This document shows, piece after piece, positions 46,469 to 57,900 of a stretch of DNA of 64,000 nucleotides. Under the pieces are notes generated by a model. The model was not told the origin of the DNA. It was given only the letters and a program-made list of their open reading frames with translations, and searched no databases. The stretch lies in NCBI GenBank assembly GCA_047967505.1, contig CM106541.1; one strand, written 5' to 3'. The DNA comes from Dipteris shenzhenensis. Its lineage: Eukaryota; Polypodiophyta; Polypodiopsida; Gleicheniales. The position numbers were made by a program, and so were the translations under genes. How positions within the stretch are numbered: position 1 is the stretch's first letter; every line of letters starts with the position of its first letter.

Positions 46469-46780
46469 ATCTAGGAAGATGTATGGCTAGTGCAAAATAA
46501 CCTCCTTTGATATCTTGAAGAGCCCCTTCATAAGAGGGGAAGTGTTTGTCATATAAGTGAGGCAAGGGGTTTCCATGCCCTTTCTATTCTTTCTCCTTCT
46601 TTTTGCATTCCTCTAATTCTTGAGGCAAGAAAGAAGCTACGCAGAGGGTGGAACAATGTCTCTAATAGATTTTTGAGCTCTTGTAGATATTTTTTCCAAG
46701 AGAAGGGAGCTATAGGTAGCATCAATATTGGGTTCTTCTTGAGTGAAATCACATCCATCATATTAGTCCTTGATCATAGG
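46469..46780 (-). pseudogene. LINE ORF1, N-terminal part
   Basis: On the minus strand a frame of about 70 codons (MMDVISLKKNPILMLPIAPF ...) runs toward the Copia-3 insertion, and a shifted frame YDKHFPSYEGALQDIKGGYF leads directly into it. Joining across Copia-3 continues into the DUF4283-like part. Assignment rests mainly on position and direction; the sequence similarity is weak. Confidence 0.45.
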
Positions 46781-48570
46781 GAACTAGAATGAATCACTTG
46801 TGAAGGTTGGGGAATGGAGAAGATGGGTTGTCTTATTCTAAGTCTACCTCGATTCTTCCTATCTTATTGTTAGACGTTCTACTAATTCATTGTTGACTTT
46901 AAGATTCCAAATTCATCAAATTCTCCTCTCTAATACTACATGGGACTTTCCAAATTCGTATTAATGGTGGATAATGAGTCATGCCTTATCCCACATGGTG
47001 ATATCTCTATAGTCTATCTTCCATGAAAATTAAAAATGGAATCCAACTATCCAATGACAATCTTATGTCCATCACACTAATGGTTGATAAAATTCAAATC
47101 CAAATTCTATATGCTTCCTTCTCCTTGAAATAGTGCCATGCATGTCTCTATTTTTGTCCCTTTTTAAATTTTCAAGCCATAGGCCTCTCTATCTTTACTC
47201 TCTACCTTTTCTTATGCATGAATTTTGTACATTCTCTATCAAAACAATCACCATATTCTTTTTTATTGTGTTCATCATCTCCAATGCATCTCTAGAACCC
47301 CTTATGTAAGCATAGTTTTTAAATATTTGGCAAGTTGAAACGTTTGCTATTGACACGTGCTATATTCAAATATTATTGAGTGAACCTGCTAAGAAGGAGT
47401 AAGGGTTGCTAAACATCAAGTGCTTTGACCATTTTTGGAAGTGACCAAAAAAGTAATTAGCTATATTAAACATCAATGGCATCCTCTAAGGAAGATACAA
47501 AGATGTTTACAAGGTGTGCTATCATTCCCCATGTTGTTGGCCTTGCAAGCCATGCAAAATTGCTAGATGTATGCTTCTAGATGCTTATGTAATTGTCCTC
47601 TAAACATTTGTATCTTCACATGGAGTCTATTGAGTAGCTTAAGAAGTTTGAATCCTTCTATAGAGTTGAGAATTGCCATTGCCAATATGTGTCCATTAAC
47701 ACCACTTGGTTTCAGTGTTGATGCCATGGTTGGGGAATTCATTGTCAAAAACAATGTCAATATCTGTTTGAGAGAGATGGTGTAGAGGCCATAGGTGAGG
47801 TAAAGATTGATGGCATAGACCATATGAGTGCAGGCAGCATCATTGACATGAACATCAATGAGAGGACATCCAGGGTATTGAAGACATAAGAGAAGAAGTT
47901 ACATGCTATAAGACTAACTTTAAAAAAGCAGACAAATTAATGATATGGTCCCAAATTTTAGGTCCTAGTTGATCAAGAGAGTATCCAAATGAATTTGCAT
48001 GTTGTTAATGCTTAAGGAAAGAAAATCCCCATGGGCTAAGTCAATTCAAGAAAGGTATCACAAAGGATGCCCTATATTTAAAAAAATAGAAAGTAGTTAA
48101 AGTACGGAATCCAATTCATCATTAAGAGGATTCCACTAAAAGTTCACAAAGAGGTTGATAAAAGAAGAGATTAAATGGAAGAACTATAGGATAGGAAATG
48201 ATTATCTACTCTAAAAAGGTAACTATGCATCTAAAAGAGTATTGACATTAGGCACTAAATTCTTTATAAATGTTATGGTAGTCCAAGTGCTGGACACCCA
48301 AGAAAACAAAAGACTTATGATCTTTCAATGCCTATATTGAATATGGATCCAAGGCTTGGACTGAATAAGGATGTCTATAATTATGAAAAAAACTGCCAAA
48401 ACTAGGTCAATGTAACTGAACACCTAATTTGGGCAAAGTATTATGTCTTTTAGAGATTCTATAATAGGAGAGCATATCTATGGATTGCATTATAAAATTC
48501 ACTACCATAGAGAGGGGTCACGACTCTCATAAGTCATGGATATTAAGGATTGAGGGACTAAGGGTTTAGG
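46781..48570. other. No gene recognised
   Basis: AT-rich. An 86-codon minus-strand frame at 47563-47823 ending in HKHLEAYI, then QFCMACKANN after a stop, vaguely recalls an integrase zinc finger, but that is too weak to call. Confidence 0.55.
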
Positions 48571-48705
48571 GGGCGCATAGGAGTGGGAGAGGAAGAAGAT
48601 GTAAGAGCATGGGGGGAAAGGAGAGAGAGAAGAGGGAGAAAGTGGAGGGAGGAGGAGAGGGGAGGAGGAGGAGGAGGAGGAGGGGGGAGGAGGAGAGGGA
48701 GAGGA
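48571..48705. repeat. Polypurine GGA-rich tract
   Basis: About 130 bases almost entirely A and G, with runs of GAGGAGGAGG, directly before the Copia-4 LTR. Frames with polyproline (minus) or poly-Arg (plus) here are artefacts of composition. Such tracts can form triplexes. Confidence 0.9.
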
Positions 48706-48712
48706 TGGGTTG

Positions 48713-49073
48713 TGTTTGGATAACTATGGTCAAGGGCTTGCTCTATGGTGCATGTGTGCATCTAGCAGAGTCACATGTGTGTGTGTGTGTGTGTGTGTGT
48801 GTTGTAGAGGCACATCTAGTGCTATGACCTAAGTGATGATGTAAGCCAAAGGCCCCCACATGGGAGGTTCCTTTGATTTAAGCTAGTCCCACTGATGTAG
48901 GAGCTGATTGCCAGTGATGTAGGGAAGGTGCCTTTGATCTAGGCGACCTTCTCCCCATTTCTATAAGAGAGAGTCACCTCTCTCACAATCTATATAGAAC
49001 AACATTTTTTGTTACATCTTGTGCTCTCACTCCTCTTCCAAGATGCATCTATTTTATCCCACGTGTTTCTACA
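48713..49073 (+). repeat. Copia-4 5' LTR (361 bp)
   Basis: Starts TGTTTGGATAACTATGGTC and ends TTTCTACA. It has a GT microsatellite at the same place as the Copia-1 LTR and shares long blocks with it (GTGTGCATCTAG, CCCCCACATGGGAGGTT). Confidence 0.88.
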
Positions 49074-49075
49074 TT

Positions 49076-49087
49076 TTGTATCAAAGC
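49076..49087 (+). other. Copia-4 degenerate primer-binding site
   Basis: TTGTATCAAAGC differs from TGGTATCAGAGC at two positions, three bases after the LTR end. Confidence 0.75.
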
Positions 49088-49851
49088 TTTAGGTTCTAGA
49101 TCTTGCCTAGCCTAGCATTAGATGCTCTCTCTAGCATGAATTACTTGATTCTTTCAAGATTCCATCATCTTCTCCATTTTCTCCATTTTAAGCCTAATTT
49201 TGGAAGGCTCCATTCTCCCTCTCTGAGGCCTCATTCCCCAAACCGTCTGAACTGGAGATTCCTTATCTTGAGGCAAAACTAGGATTCAAAGGATTTAAGC
49301 ATTGGTAGTCTCTATTGTGCATGCTGACAAGAAAATAGTCCATTTATTAGTCACAAAATTTTGACAAAATTCTTGACGATACTCTAATTCCTTCCAATCA
49401 CGAGTGGGTGACACCACAAGCTAACTTGTGTCCAAATCTGAGGCCTAATGGTTGTTCTAAAGAGGAGTAATCACCAAAACTACAGTTCAAGAAGGTGCAC
49501 TTCTCTTGGGTGAAATAGCGCCTCATTGTGCCTCTTCTTGCTGGTAGCCCTGGTCTGGTATATTAGTGTTATTTCTGCTTTTCATGTTTTATGCATCTGA
49601 ATTGCACCCTCCAATCTACCTTGGCCTCTCCTGGTAGAATTCTTCATATTTTGGTCAAAGGACGTTGAGCAATCACCATAAGTTTGGGGCTTTTAATATT
49701 TACTGCAAATTTTCATTGTTTTGATTGTACTTGAGTAGTAGAACTCAGTCATGGAGCTCATGAGTGTCCTTATACTTTGCATTTAGAATGATGACTATGT
49801 GATTCTCTTTGATCATGATTGATGTGTACTTTGTGTACTTGAATTGTAAAC
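49088..49851 (+). other. Copia-4 leader
   Basis: No product recognised between the primer-site relic and the gag start. Confidence 0.5.
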
Positions 49852-50345
49852 ATGACTAACCCCGAGCAAGTAGAGAAGTTTGATGGAACTAGTTTCCATA
49901 CTTGGCAAACAAAAACTAAGTTTGTGCTTATGATAAAGGGGATATGGAATGTTGTGAATGGAAAGGAAAAGAAGCCTACAAAAGAAGAAGTTGATTAGTT
50001 GATCAAAGACAAGAAGGCTCTTGCTATCATTGCTTTGGGATTAAGTGACTCATACATTCACCACATTGATGGCTTTGAAACTTCACATGAAGCTTGGGAT
50101 CATCTTCACACAGTATTTGGTGCATAAGGGAAATGCTTAAAACATATCTTGCTTATCAAGTTCCTTTGGCTACAATTGGAAAAGGGAGTGTGTTATTCCA
50201 TGAAGAACAACAACTCCAAAGAGAATGAAGCATTTCTTGTGAAGAAGGGCTACATCAACAACAAGGCAAATATGGTTGAAGAGAGAACTCCATCCACAAA
50301 AAAAGCATCCAACTTTGTAGTAGAAGACAAGGACTTTGCCTTTTA
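49852..50345 (+). pseudogene. Copia-4 gag fragment
   Basis: ATG at 49852: MTNPEQVEKFDGTSFHTW, then KFVLMIKGIWNVVNGK, a TAG, KKALAIIALGLSDSYIHHI and EAWDHLHTVFGA, which follow the UBN2 gag pattern of the Copia-1/Copia-5 type. After another stop the frame jumps to a Lys/Asn-rich tail ending VVEDKDFAF and TAA at 50343-50345. That tail recalls the Copia-5 sequence ASFEDYAF after its zinc knuckles, so the middle, including the knuckles, seems deleted. Confidence 0.75.
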
Positions 50346-50664
50346 AGCAACTTGTCTTTGAATTTATGTTTATCATCACTTGGTCAAATTTTGAGGTTCT
50401 CTGCCTAGAGTAGTACTCCAAAAAGAATGTCATATCTTTTGTCTTTTGTAAATCACCTCTGGTCACCATATGATGTAGGGCATGTGATATGTGTTTTGTC
50501 TATCCTAGTTTTGTAAACCTTGACCCTTGGGCACCTTTGCTAGCATGAGATCCTAGACATAGATTTATCCTTGACCACCATGAGATGGCCATGTGTGACC
50601 ACCATGAGATGCAATGAGAAAATATGAGACTAGATGTATCCTTGACATTGCAAGAGGCAAACCC

Positions 50665-50677
50665 TTGAGGGGGGTAA
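50665..50677 (+). other. Copia-4 polypurine tract
   Basis: TGAGGGGGGTAA directly before TGTTGGGATAACT, the 3' LTR start at 50678. Confidence 0.75.
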
Positions 50678-50976
50678 TGTTGGGATAACTATGGTCAAGG
50701 GCTTGCTCTATGGGGCATGTGTGCATCTAGGGGAGTCACATGTGTGTGTGTGTGTGTGTGTTGTAGAGGCACATCTAGTGCTATGATGTGTCTAGTGGGT
50801 GACCTAAGTAATGATGTAAGCCAAAGGCCCCCACATGGGAGATTCCTTTAATGTAGACTAGTCCCACTGATGTAGGGGCTAATTGCCACTAATGTAGGGA
50901 AGGTGCCTTTGATCTAGGCCACCTTATCCCCATTTCTATAAGAGAGAGTCACCTCTCTCACAATCTATATAGAACA
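50678..50976 (+). repeat. Copia-4 3' LTR, truncated
   Basis: Matches the 5' LTR from its start to TATATAGAACAA, then stops; about 85-100 bp of the LTR end are missing. Its start, TGTTGGGATAACT, is closer to Copia-1 than to its own 5' LTR start (TGTTTGG). Confidence 0.85.
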
Positions 50977-53760
50977 ATTCTTTTTTCTGGTGCGATGGAA
51001 TCATCAGCTGCAAGGGTGGGATGTCGGTTATGTCATGCCTTGGAAATAATAGTGATGACCTTTGTAGCAATGGCAACAAACTAGCAATAACCCTGAGGGG
51101 AGGACTACCCATGAGGCATACATATGCGATGAAAGCATTCGTCCTAAGTGCTATAAACCCGGCATGTGTAGACATGCAGAATATATTTTTCTCATCTTCG
51201 AACAAGCCTTGGCAAATTATGCACAGAGTTTTGGTCCCTATGGAAAATTCCCATTTGATTGTTAGATGAGTGGATATGATCCTTATTTGGAGTTGCTTCC
51301 ATTGGATAAGCACTCATGCATTGAGGTGATCTTCTGCTTGTAGAGCAGCCACAAGCTCTTCGTACACCACCATTGTGCATTGTAGTGGGGCTTCATTGGT
51401 GTTGTCTTCCATTGCCTCATTGTTGTGCACTAGCAATTGGAGTTCAAGCTTGGAGATGATTATCTTTTGGGATTGCATCTCATCCATTTTTTCTTTGTAT
51501 TTATGGTAGATGGATGTATATGCCTCCTTAAACTTTCTCATTTGCAAGGTGACCTTTGCCTATTGAGGAATGTCTTCAGTGTTATTGGACCATTGGTCCA
51601 AGACTTGTGCTTGTGAAGTGCTGGTGTCTTGAGCAGTAGCAAGTTGGTCCTTTAAGATTCTGTGTTCCCTTGTAAGCTCTTCAATGTTGAACGTGCATAT
51701 TGCCAAAGACTGTTGCATGTCTTCAAGCTTGTCTTGGAAATCCTGGAGCTCTTCTTCTTTGTGAATTAGAGTGAGTCGAGCTTATGCCAGTGCCTCTGTT
51801 TACTGAGCATGTGTAGAGGTCAAGGAGTTATAGTAAGTCTGTAGGATTGCTATTGCTTATATTGCTACTGTCAGTTGTGTTTGGCTTTAGTGGAGGTTGG
51901 AGGTCGCATCCCTCAGTGCCTTCTCTTGAGCTTGGAGAGCTTGGTTCATGTGCACTTCTTCAACCTCCTTCTCATCTATTTGCACCTGAAGTGCATTGAA
52001 CTCTATGGCAATTTCTTGGAATTGGTCTTCGATTTCTATTGCTGTCTGTCTATCCAATTCTCTTGCATATTCTTCCTTGGCCAAGCTAGTAAATAGTTCG
52101 GACATTTGAATCATTTAGCTAGCTTGATGTTGGAGAATGACAGACAATAGTCATACTTTTGATCTGGCACTAGCTCCCCTTATGGCTCATGGACTAGCAT
52201 GGCATCGATGGGTAGTGTTGGTGCTGATGTAGGCTCAGAGGCTCTGGTTTCGATCTTGCCTCGGGCTCTGGTGCCAATCTTGCCTCAGACTCTGGTTGTT
52301 GTTGTTGTTGGAGATATATTGGTTGCAATTGTGCATAGAGTTGTAGCATCTTGTGGGGAAATTCCTCAATTCTTGTGTACAACCTTTCCTTGCCTTTCTT
52401 ATTTTTGAGCCTTGCCTTCTGAAAACACAGCAAAACCCAATTACCTTCTATGAATACCAATTCCCTACGGTGCTTATCTGTTGCTCTTTTTTGCTTGTTC
52501 TGACTTCTTTACAAGGCATATTTGATCTTCTTGTAAGCCTCTTCAAGGCTTTCCACAAAACGATCAGCTTCGAAGATTTTCTCTTTTGTATGCAAACGCA
52601 TGTTCAGTAGGCATTTCTTCTGAGGTATCTGCATATGCCAATGTGATAGTAGGAGAAGTTGGTGATGGCTCCCATATTGGTGAGAAGGGAATGTCCAACT
52701 CCTCAATAGGTTTTGGTGACTGGGGCAGAGTCATTTCTCATTCTTATAGCTTTTTTTTTATGATTATAGCCATAAGTGTGGAATTTTACATTTTTGGCCT
52801 GATGAACCATCTAGTTTTTTTGTGAAGAAAATGTTTAAGTGCTGGATCCAGTCTCGCTTTAGTTTCCTACTCAGCAAAACAAATGTGCGGAGTGAAAGAG
52901 ATCGATTCTTTCCGCACTTAACCCCTTGGATTGTGGATAGGAATTGTGCTGCTTCCTTGAGGCGAGGGTTAAGGATGGTGCGAAGTAATATGCTGTCTTT
53001 ATGGAACATTATGCCCTTGGTCAAGAGAGGATGTACTTCAAGAAATTTAGTATCAGTAGGCTATGTAGGGTATTTGTCACCTTGTGTTGGGAGTGAGAAG
53101 GCTCTTTGAATGATTGTACTATCGAGGATAATGTTGAGTGGGCTCTGATTGGGCTCTGATTTATAGTGATGGTGCTGTACTTGCCAACCTGTGCATTGTT
53201 GGAGTGGTAAGAATGGAGAAACTCCCTAATGTATGTGGTCATTGTAGGACTGTCCTCGAAGGATTTTAGGCTCTCATACAAATTGCACAGACCCCTTTTC
53301 TCTAAGTAAGATATTGTTGTGTTGGAAAGAGCATAAGTCGATGTAGGTGGCCGCACAAGTTCTAATGATTGGGCCCTATCAATGTGGCTGTGTAGGCCGG
53401 TGGTGACTGGGGTGGCATTTGGGTCTCCATGTCATGCACAAAATCCTCCTTAGAGCTATCGCTCTAGACCACAAATGCATGTGGTCTCCGTGGTTGAGAG
53501 GAGGTAGATGGCTTTGAACTCTGGAGGGGGTCTCGTGGTTGAGGCGGTGGGCTCTTTCTTCGCATCCTCTTTAGTGGCAGCATTGTTGCTGCATCCATGT
53601 GCATATGGTGTACCATTGATCATTAGATTAGTTGGCATGCAGGTATGACATTTCTGTATGTTTGTGAGAGATCTTATTTTTACACATGATTTGAGATTGT
53701 GGAATGAAAGTGTGTGGCACAATTATTCATGCAATCGACTGAGTGAAAGCGTGTGAGTGC
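50977..53760 (-). pseudogene. Gypsy-2 coding region downstream of integrase, unknown function
   Basis: A chain of minus-strand frames lies head to tail in two alternating frames from about 53.7 to 51.2 kb, as if one ORF of roughly 2.3 kb had suffered a few frameshifts and stops. Parts: a Pro/Thr-rich segment (TTRPPPEF), a segment with TTISYLEKRGLCNLYESL, a basic segment, a Glu/Pro-rich repeat (ARLAPEPEARSKPEP), then Glu/Gln-rich stretches likely to be coiled coil (IEIEDQFQEIAIEFNALQVQ; YKEKMDEMQSQKIIISKLEL). I do not recognise a family. Some plant gypsy elements carry extra ORFs between pol and the 3' LTR; this may be one. Confidence 0.45.
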
Positions 53761-53984
53761 ACGTGGCCTAGTAGCTAGGTATGGACTAACTATATGCTTA
53801 TGTTTTGTTGTTGGGATTTCATAGGGCAGCTAGAACTCAGGCATCACTTCTGAGCCCTAGGTTGAAATTGATTGATGCTACCTATATGTGCAAAGATGTA
53901 CATATGCAAGTGAGTGCTCGTGATACAATCTAATCCTAACTAAGGAAGACTTGGGTTTCCCAAATCTTCATTTGTGTTAGGGAT

Positions 53985-55000
53985 GGCTTGCGTGTTGAAA
54001 TAGTAGTGCTTCAGTTGACGGCTCCCGTTGGTGGTTGTGTTGAATTGGACTCCATCCAATGTTTCTAGTAGCACAGCTCCGATGGGATTCATCTTTCTAA
54101 CTCAATAGGGTCCTCGACCTAGATACTTGAGTTTTCCCTTGTGTACTTTGCATTGTATAACAAGACCAAGTCACCTTCCTTGATGTCTTTAGCTTTGATA
54201 TTTTTGTCAAACCATGCCTTTCTTCTGCGTTTTTCTGTTGTCATGGCATGGTAGGCGACTAGTCTTGTCTCTATATGCTTCTCTAGTTGATAGAGTCTTT
54301 CTTTCAAGGATTCATGCTCCCATAAGTTCTTGTACTACTATGCGTAGGCTTGGTATTACAAATTCTAGTGGGACCACAGCTTCAAAGCCATGCACTAATT
54401 GAAAAGGTGTGTTCCCTGTACTGACCTTGAGTGTGGTTCGGTATGCCCATAAGGCTACATTTAGTTTATCTACCCAATTAGAACGTTGTGGTTCTACTGC
54501 CTTGGTGAGGATAATGCATAATATTTGTTGGTGGATTTGGCGTATCCATTCCCTTGGGGGTAGTAGGGTATGCTTTTTCTATGGATTATTATAAAGACAA
54601 ACAAGAGTTCTTGGATTACCTCATTGACAAAATGTGTGCCTCTATCCGACACAATCTGAATGGGGCATCCAAATTGGGTGATCACATTCTCGTATAAGAA
54701 TCTTGTTGTGCTTCTGGCATTTGCCTTTCTGACTGCTTTAGCTTCAGCCCATTTGGTAAAGTAATCAGTGGCCATAATGATGTAGCATGCCTATGTTCCC
54801 TTTGTTGCTACTGGATGGATGGGACCCACATAGTCAATCCTCCATTTTTCAAATGGTTTTGTGCAACAACTATTGTTAAGGGATTGAAATCCTTGTGTTG
54901 TGGTTTACTAGTCCATTGGCATACGTCACAACCTTTGACATATTCATAGGCATCTGCCCAAAGTGTTGGCCATCTTGGCAATAGGCAGCCTCCACCGGAT
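53985..55000 (-). pseudogene. Gypsy-2 integrase
   Basis: Minus strand, in order: WPTLWADAYEYVKGCDVCQW (second half of the HHCC finger), MATDYFTKWAEAKAV (first catalytic Asp), GCPIQIVSDRGTHFVNEVI (second Asp), YYPQGNGYAKSTNK, where the catalytic Glu of the usual NGQAESTNK is Lys, then the GKLKYLGRGPY ... NGSRQLKHYY C-terminal block. Frameshifts separate these pieces. The element would have been unable to integrate with this protein. Confidence 0.88.
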
Positions 55001-55005
55001 GGTTC

Positions 55006-56867
55006 TAAGGCTCCTGCCACAGGTGCATGGCAGCTCTAAGATCTCTATGCCTCACTAGACCTCATGGGCCTCTAATCAACAGCACCTGGAATAGCCAACT
55101 CCTCAACGAGCTTTTGCATCCAGTGCGACTCAACAACCGAAGGCTCCAAAGCCTTCGCCAACCTCCTGCATCCGCCATCAACAACAGTTGCGCCAATGCC
55201 AACTTCATAGCTACAACGATCTCTTCGTATGCCACTATCGTAGCTCCTCACAAGCCTCCAACACCTTGGTATTCTAGCAACGATCTTGTATCGGGAATAT
55301 TCTTAGCACTCCGGGCACCTAGCTAACCTGCAACAGCTGGCTCCATGTCCAAAGCCTAGCCAGCGACGAACAGTGCCTTGCACCTCAGCCTTCATACGAT
55401 GCTCACGGAGACTGACTATAGAAGCCTCTCCATCAATGCTGCCATCTCCAAGGCTCACAGAGCTCCAAAGTCGACGGAGATCCTGACGGAATTTGGTGAT
55501 TCCGTCGACGGACTTGTTTTTGCCCTCCTAGCGCCACATGGCAGAGAGGGAGGATACCCTTACCCTCAACCTCACCACACACTGAGGTGTGGTCAACCAA
55601 ATGACACATGGCATGTTGCCATGTCACCTTATCTTGAAGGCCACATCACCACATTGGCCCTAGTGCCACATCACTACCTACGTGGTATCTTATCGTGCCA
55701 CGTCAGCACTTGGTAGCCCGCGTGCCACATCATCTCCTCTATCATAGTGCCACATCATCCATCTAACACTTGGCAATCGACTGCCACATCAGCAACCTTA
55801 TCGTGCCACATCATCAAGGCAATCAGCTTGCCACATCACCACTACCACATCATCAAGCCATGTCATCAGTGCCACATCATCATAGCCACATCATCATTGC
55901 CACATCACCTTACTGACATCATCATCTGTGCCACCTCAGCTATCTAGTCAGCACTGACCTCTGCAGGCACACACAGTGCTTCACAGTCACTTCGTGTGAC
56001 CACTCCTGCCACCTCAGCACAGGGCTCCACTAGCACACCTCTTGCTAGGCACAATGCCACATCATCACTACATGTGACTCACAGTGACACATCATCATTG
56101 AGCACATTTGCATTCCTTTTGCCCCTCCACCTAGATCAAGTCGTATCTCTTGATCCAGGAAGAGTTTGAGGGTGCTCCAAAAAGGAAAGTTGCTCGTTTT
56201 TTGTGCTCTACGCACTCATCACATCATGTGCACATTTCAGCACAAGTTACACTCACATTGGAGCCTCGCCGACAAAACCACTTCCTGCATGCACATTTGC
56301 CTCTACATCGACGCATCTGACCAGCACTTAAAAAGAACAAAAGAAAAGGAATTATTTGATGTTCTTTCATCGATCGACAGTTGGTTTAGATCTAGATCAG
56401 AGTACACTAGATCGCCATAGAGGGGACGCTTTGAATTTCCCCAAGTTGCCAATGTAAGCCATGCCTGAAATTCCCGACTAGTACCTACTCGGAGTCAGTC
56501 CATATGCTCACATACGGTTTCACATCATTACATTACCTGAAACCTTACATTCATCAGTTCAGTGAGCAGACTTCAGAGTTCAGAGGCATTGCAGATTGAT
56601 TCAATGGGTAGATAGCATTTGATTTCACACACACATGCCACCATTGTAAAGCCTATTTGGCTATCTCACGGCATTGTGCACACCATTTCAGCCTTGTAAA
56701 GCCTCTTGGCTATTCCTGGCATCATTGCCACAAGCCTTGTAATACAGATCAAATTTTATATACTGTAGTTCTATCTTCACTAGTAGTACAGAGATTTCAC
56801 TAAGCATAAACAGTGTATTTGCAGTTGATTTATACAAAAATTTTCACGACACTTTTGAGTACATTTC
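55006..56867 (+). other. Copia-2B leader, 5'-truncated
   Basis: C-rich sequence with the same CCACATCATCA-type minisatellite as Copia-2A (about 55590-55935). The part from about 56150 on matches 17340-18060 closely, while the first 500 bases match poorly. Confidence 0.75.
55590..55935 (+). repeat. Minisatellite of GCCACATCATCA-like units (Copia-2B)
   Basis: More than a dozen irregular units with the core CCACATCA(T/C)CA. It is longer than the corresponding array in Copia-2A. Confidence 0.85.
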
Positions 56868-56874
56868 TTGCACC

Positions 56875-57900
56875 ATTCGACTAGCAACCTCAATCTAGAG
56901 GCATCTGCTAAGTTAGACAACTCCAATTATGATACATGGAAATACCGAATGGAGACCATTCTTGTACTTCAGGACAAATGGGAGTATGTCGATGGGTCTA
57001 CACCTAGACCATTGGCCAATCTAGCTACCAATAGCTCTACTCCATCTGTTATCACAGCACTAGCAACGAGATCTACATCAGAATCTACATCTACACAAAT
57101 AGTTTCTGCACTAGTAGCAGATCCTGCGATTGGCTGAGCTCAAGCAGAATGGAATAAGAAAGACAAGTATGCCTATCACCTGATCAAGCAGAATGTGCAA
57201 GATTTCATGCTAGGACAGCTCAACACAGTCAAGACATTGAAAGAAGCATGGGATATGTTCGCAACTCTCTATGAGCCCAAGAACACATCCAGGATTCTCA
57301 CCCTGAGAAACCAGATCAACCAGAGTTTTTGCAACAGCAGTGAAACTAGACATGCTTATGTACTCCGCATAAAAGACTACAACAATCAACATGCAGCAGT
57401 AGGAGAGACTATGAACCCCACAGAAATGGTTTAAGTAATCTTGAATGGACTAGGAGAGGGATACGAGAATCTAGTCTAGAGTATTGCCATCCAATGGCAA
57501 ATTTCGACACTGGAAGAACTTCAGTCAGTTCTACTTGGTGAAGAACTCAGGACTCAGGCCATTCAAGCACGTAAAGATCATTCTAATGATCAGACATTCA
57601 CAGCTTCAGATAGAAGCAGAGGTAGAGGCAGAGGCAGAGGTAGATCATATCAGAAAAGTGGTCATCATCAACAACAAAATCAAAGTCAGAATCAGCATCA
57701 GCATCAGCATCATCCTCAGCAACATCAGAATCAGCAAAGAGGAAATCATTCCAACCGAGGAAGATTCCAAGGACGAGGGAATGCATCCACCAATGTGTCA
57801 AACATTCAGTGCAACTACTGTCACAAGTTTGGACACTATGAAAGAGATTGCCACAAGAAGTAGTATGACCAAGGTGGTCAATCCAGCAGTAATTGAGGGA
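56875..57900 (+). pseudogene. Copia-2B gag
   Basis: Same protein as the Copia-2A gag, but the start codon is lost by one deleted base (CACCATTCGAC against CACCATGTCGAC). Visible: SNLNLEASAKLDNSNYDTWK, VQDFMLGQLNTVKTLKEAWD and a CCHC knuckle (57810-57851). It retains CAG in GQLNTV where Copia-2A has TAG, but has its own TAG/TAA/TGA changes, for example at VQ to V* (about 57432), LVQS to LV*S and KKQY to KK*Y (about 57862). Confidence 0.9.

Larger units (their letters stand above)
48713..50976 (+). mobile_element. Copia-4: non-autonomous copia element, gag remnant only
   Basis: 5' LTR 48713-49073 and a truncated 3' LTR 50678-50976 enclose about 1.6 kb with a primer-site relic, a gag fragment and a polypurine tract, but no protease, integrase, RT or RNase H. 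The LTRs belong to the Copia-1 family, yet the gag start (MTNPEQVEKFDGTSFHTW) is different from that of Copia-1. It would have depended on enzymes of a relative. The 3' LTR ends early, at TATAGAACAA, where a gypsy fragment begins. Confidence 0.85.
50977..55005 (-). mobile_element. Gypsy-2: minus-strand Ty3/gypsy fragment
   Basis: Contains, reading leftwards, an integrase (55.0-54.0 kb) and then about 2.5-3 kb of broken coding sequence. No RT and no LTR is visible: the upstream part is cut off by Copia-2B near 55005, the downstream part by Copia-4 at 50977. The integrase sequence type is that of non-chromovirus plant gypsy elements (Tat/Athila-like); the lineage is inferred from a few motifs only. 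Confidence 0.75.

Noticed and set aside
47563-47823. 86-codon minus-strand frame recalling an integrase zinc finger (HKHLEAYI, then FCMACKANN)
   Set aside because: A stop separates the His and Cys pairs, spacing is not the family's, and no integrase core follows.
48609-48827. Arg/Glu-rich plus-strand frame and polyproline minus-strand frame
   Set aside because: Both come from the GGA-rich polypurine tract before the Copia-4 LTR.
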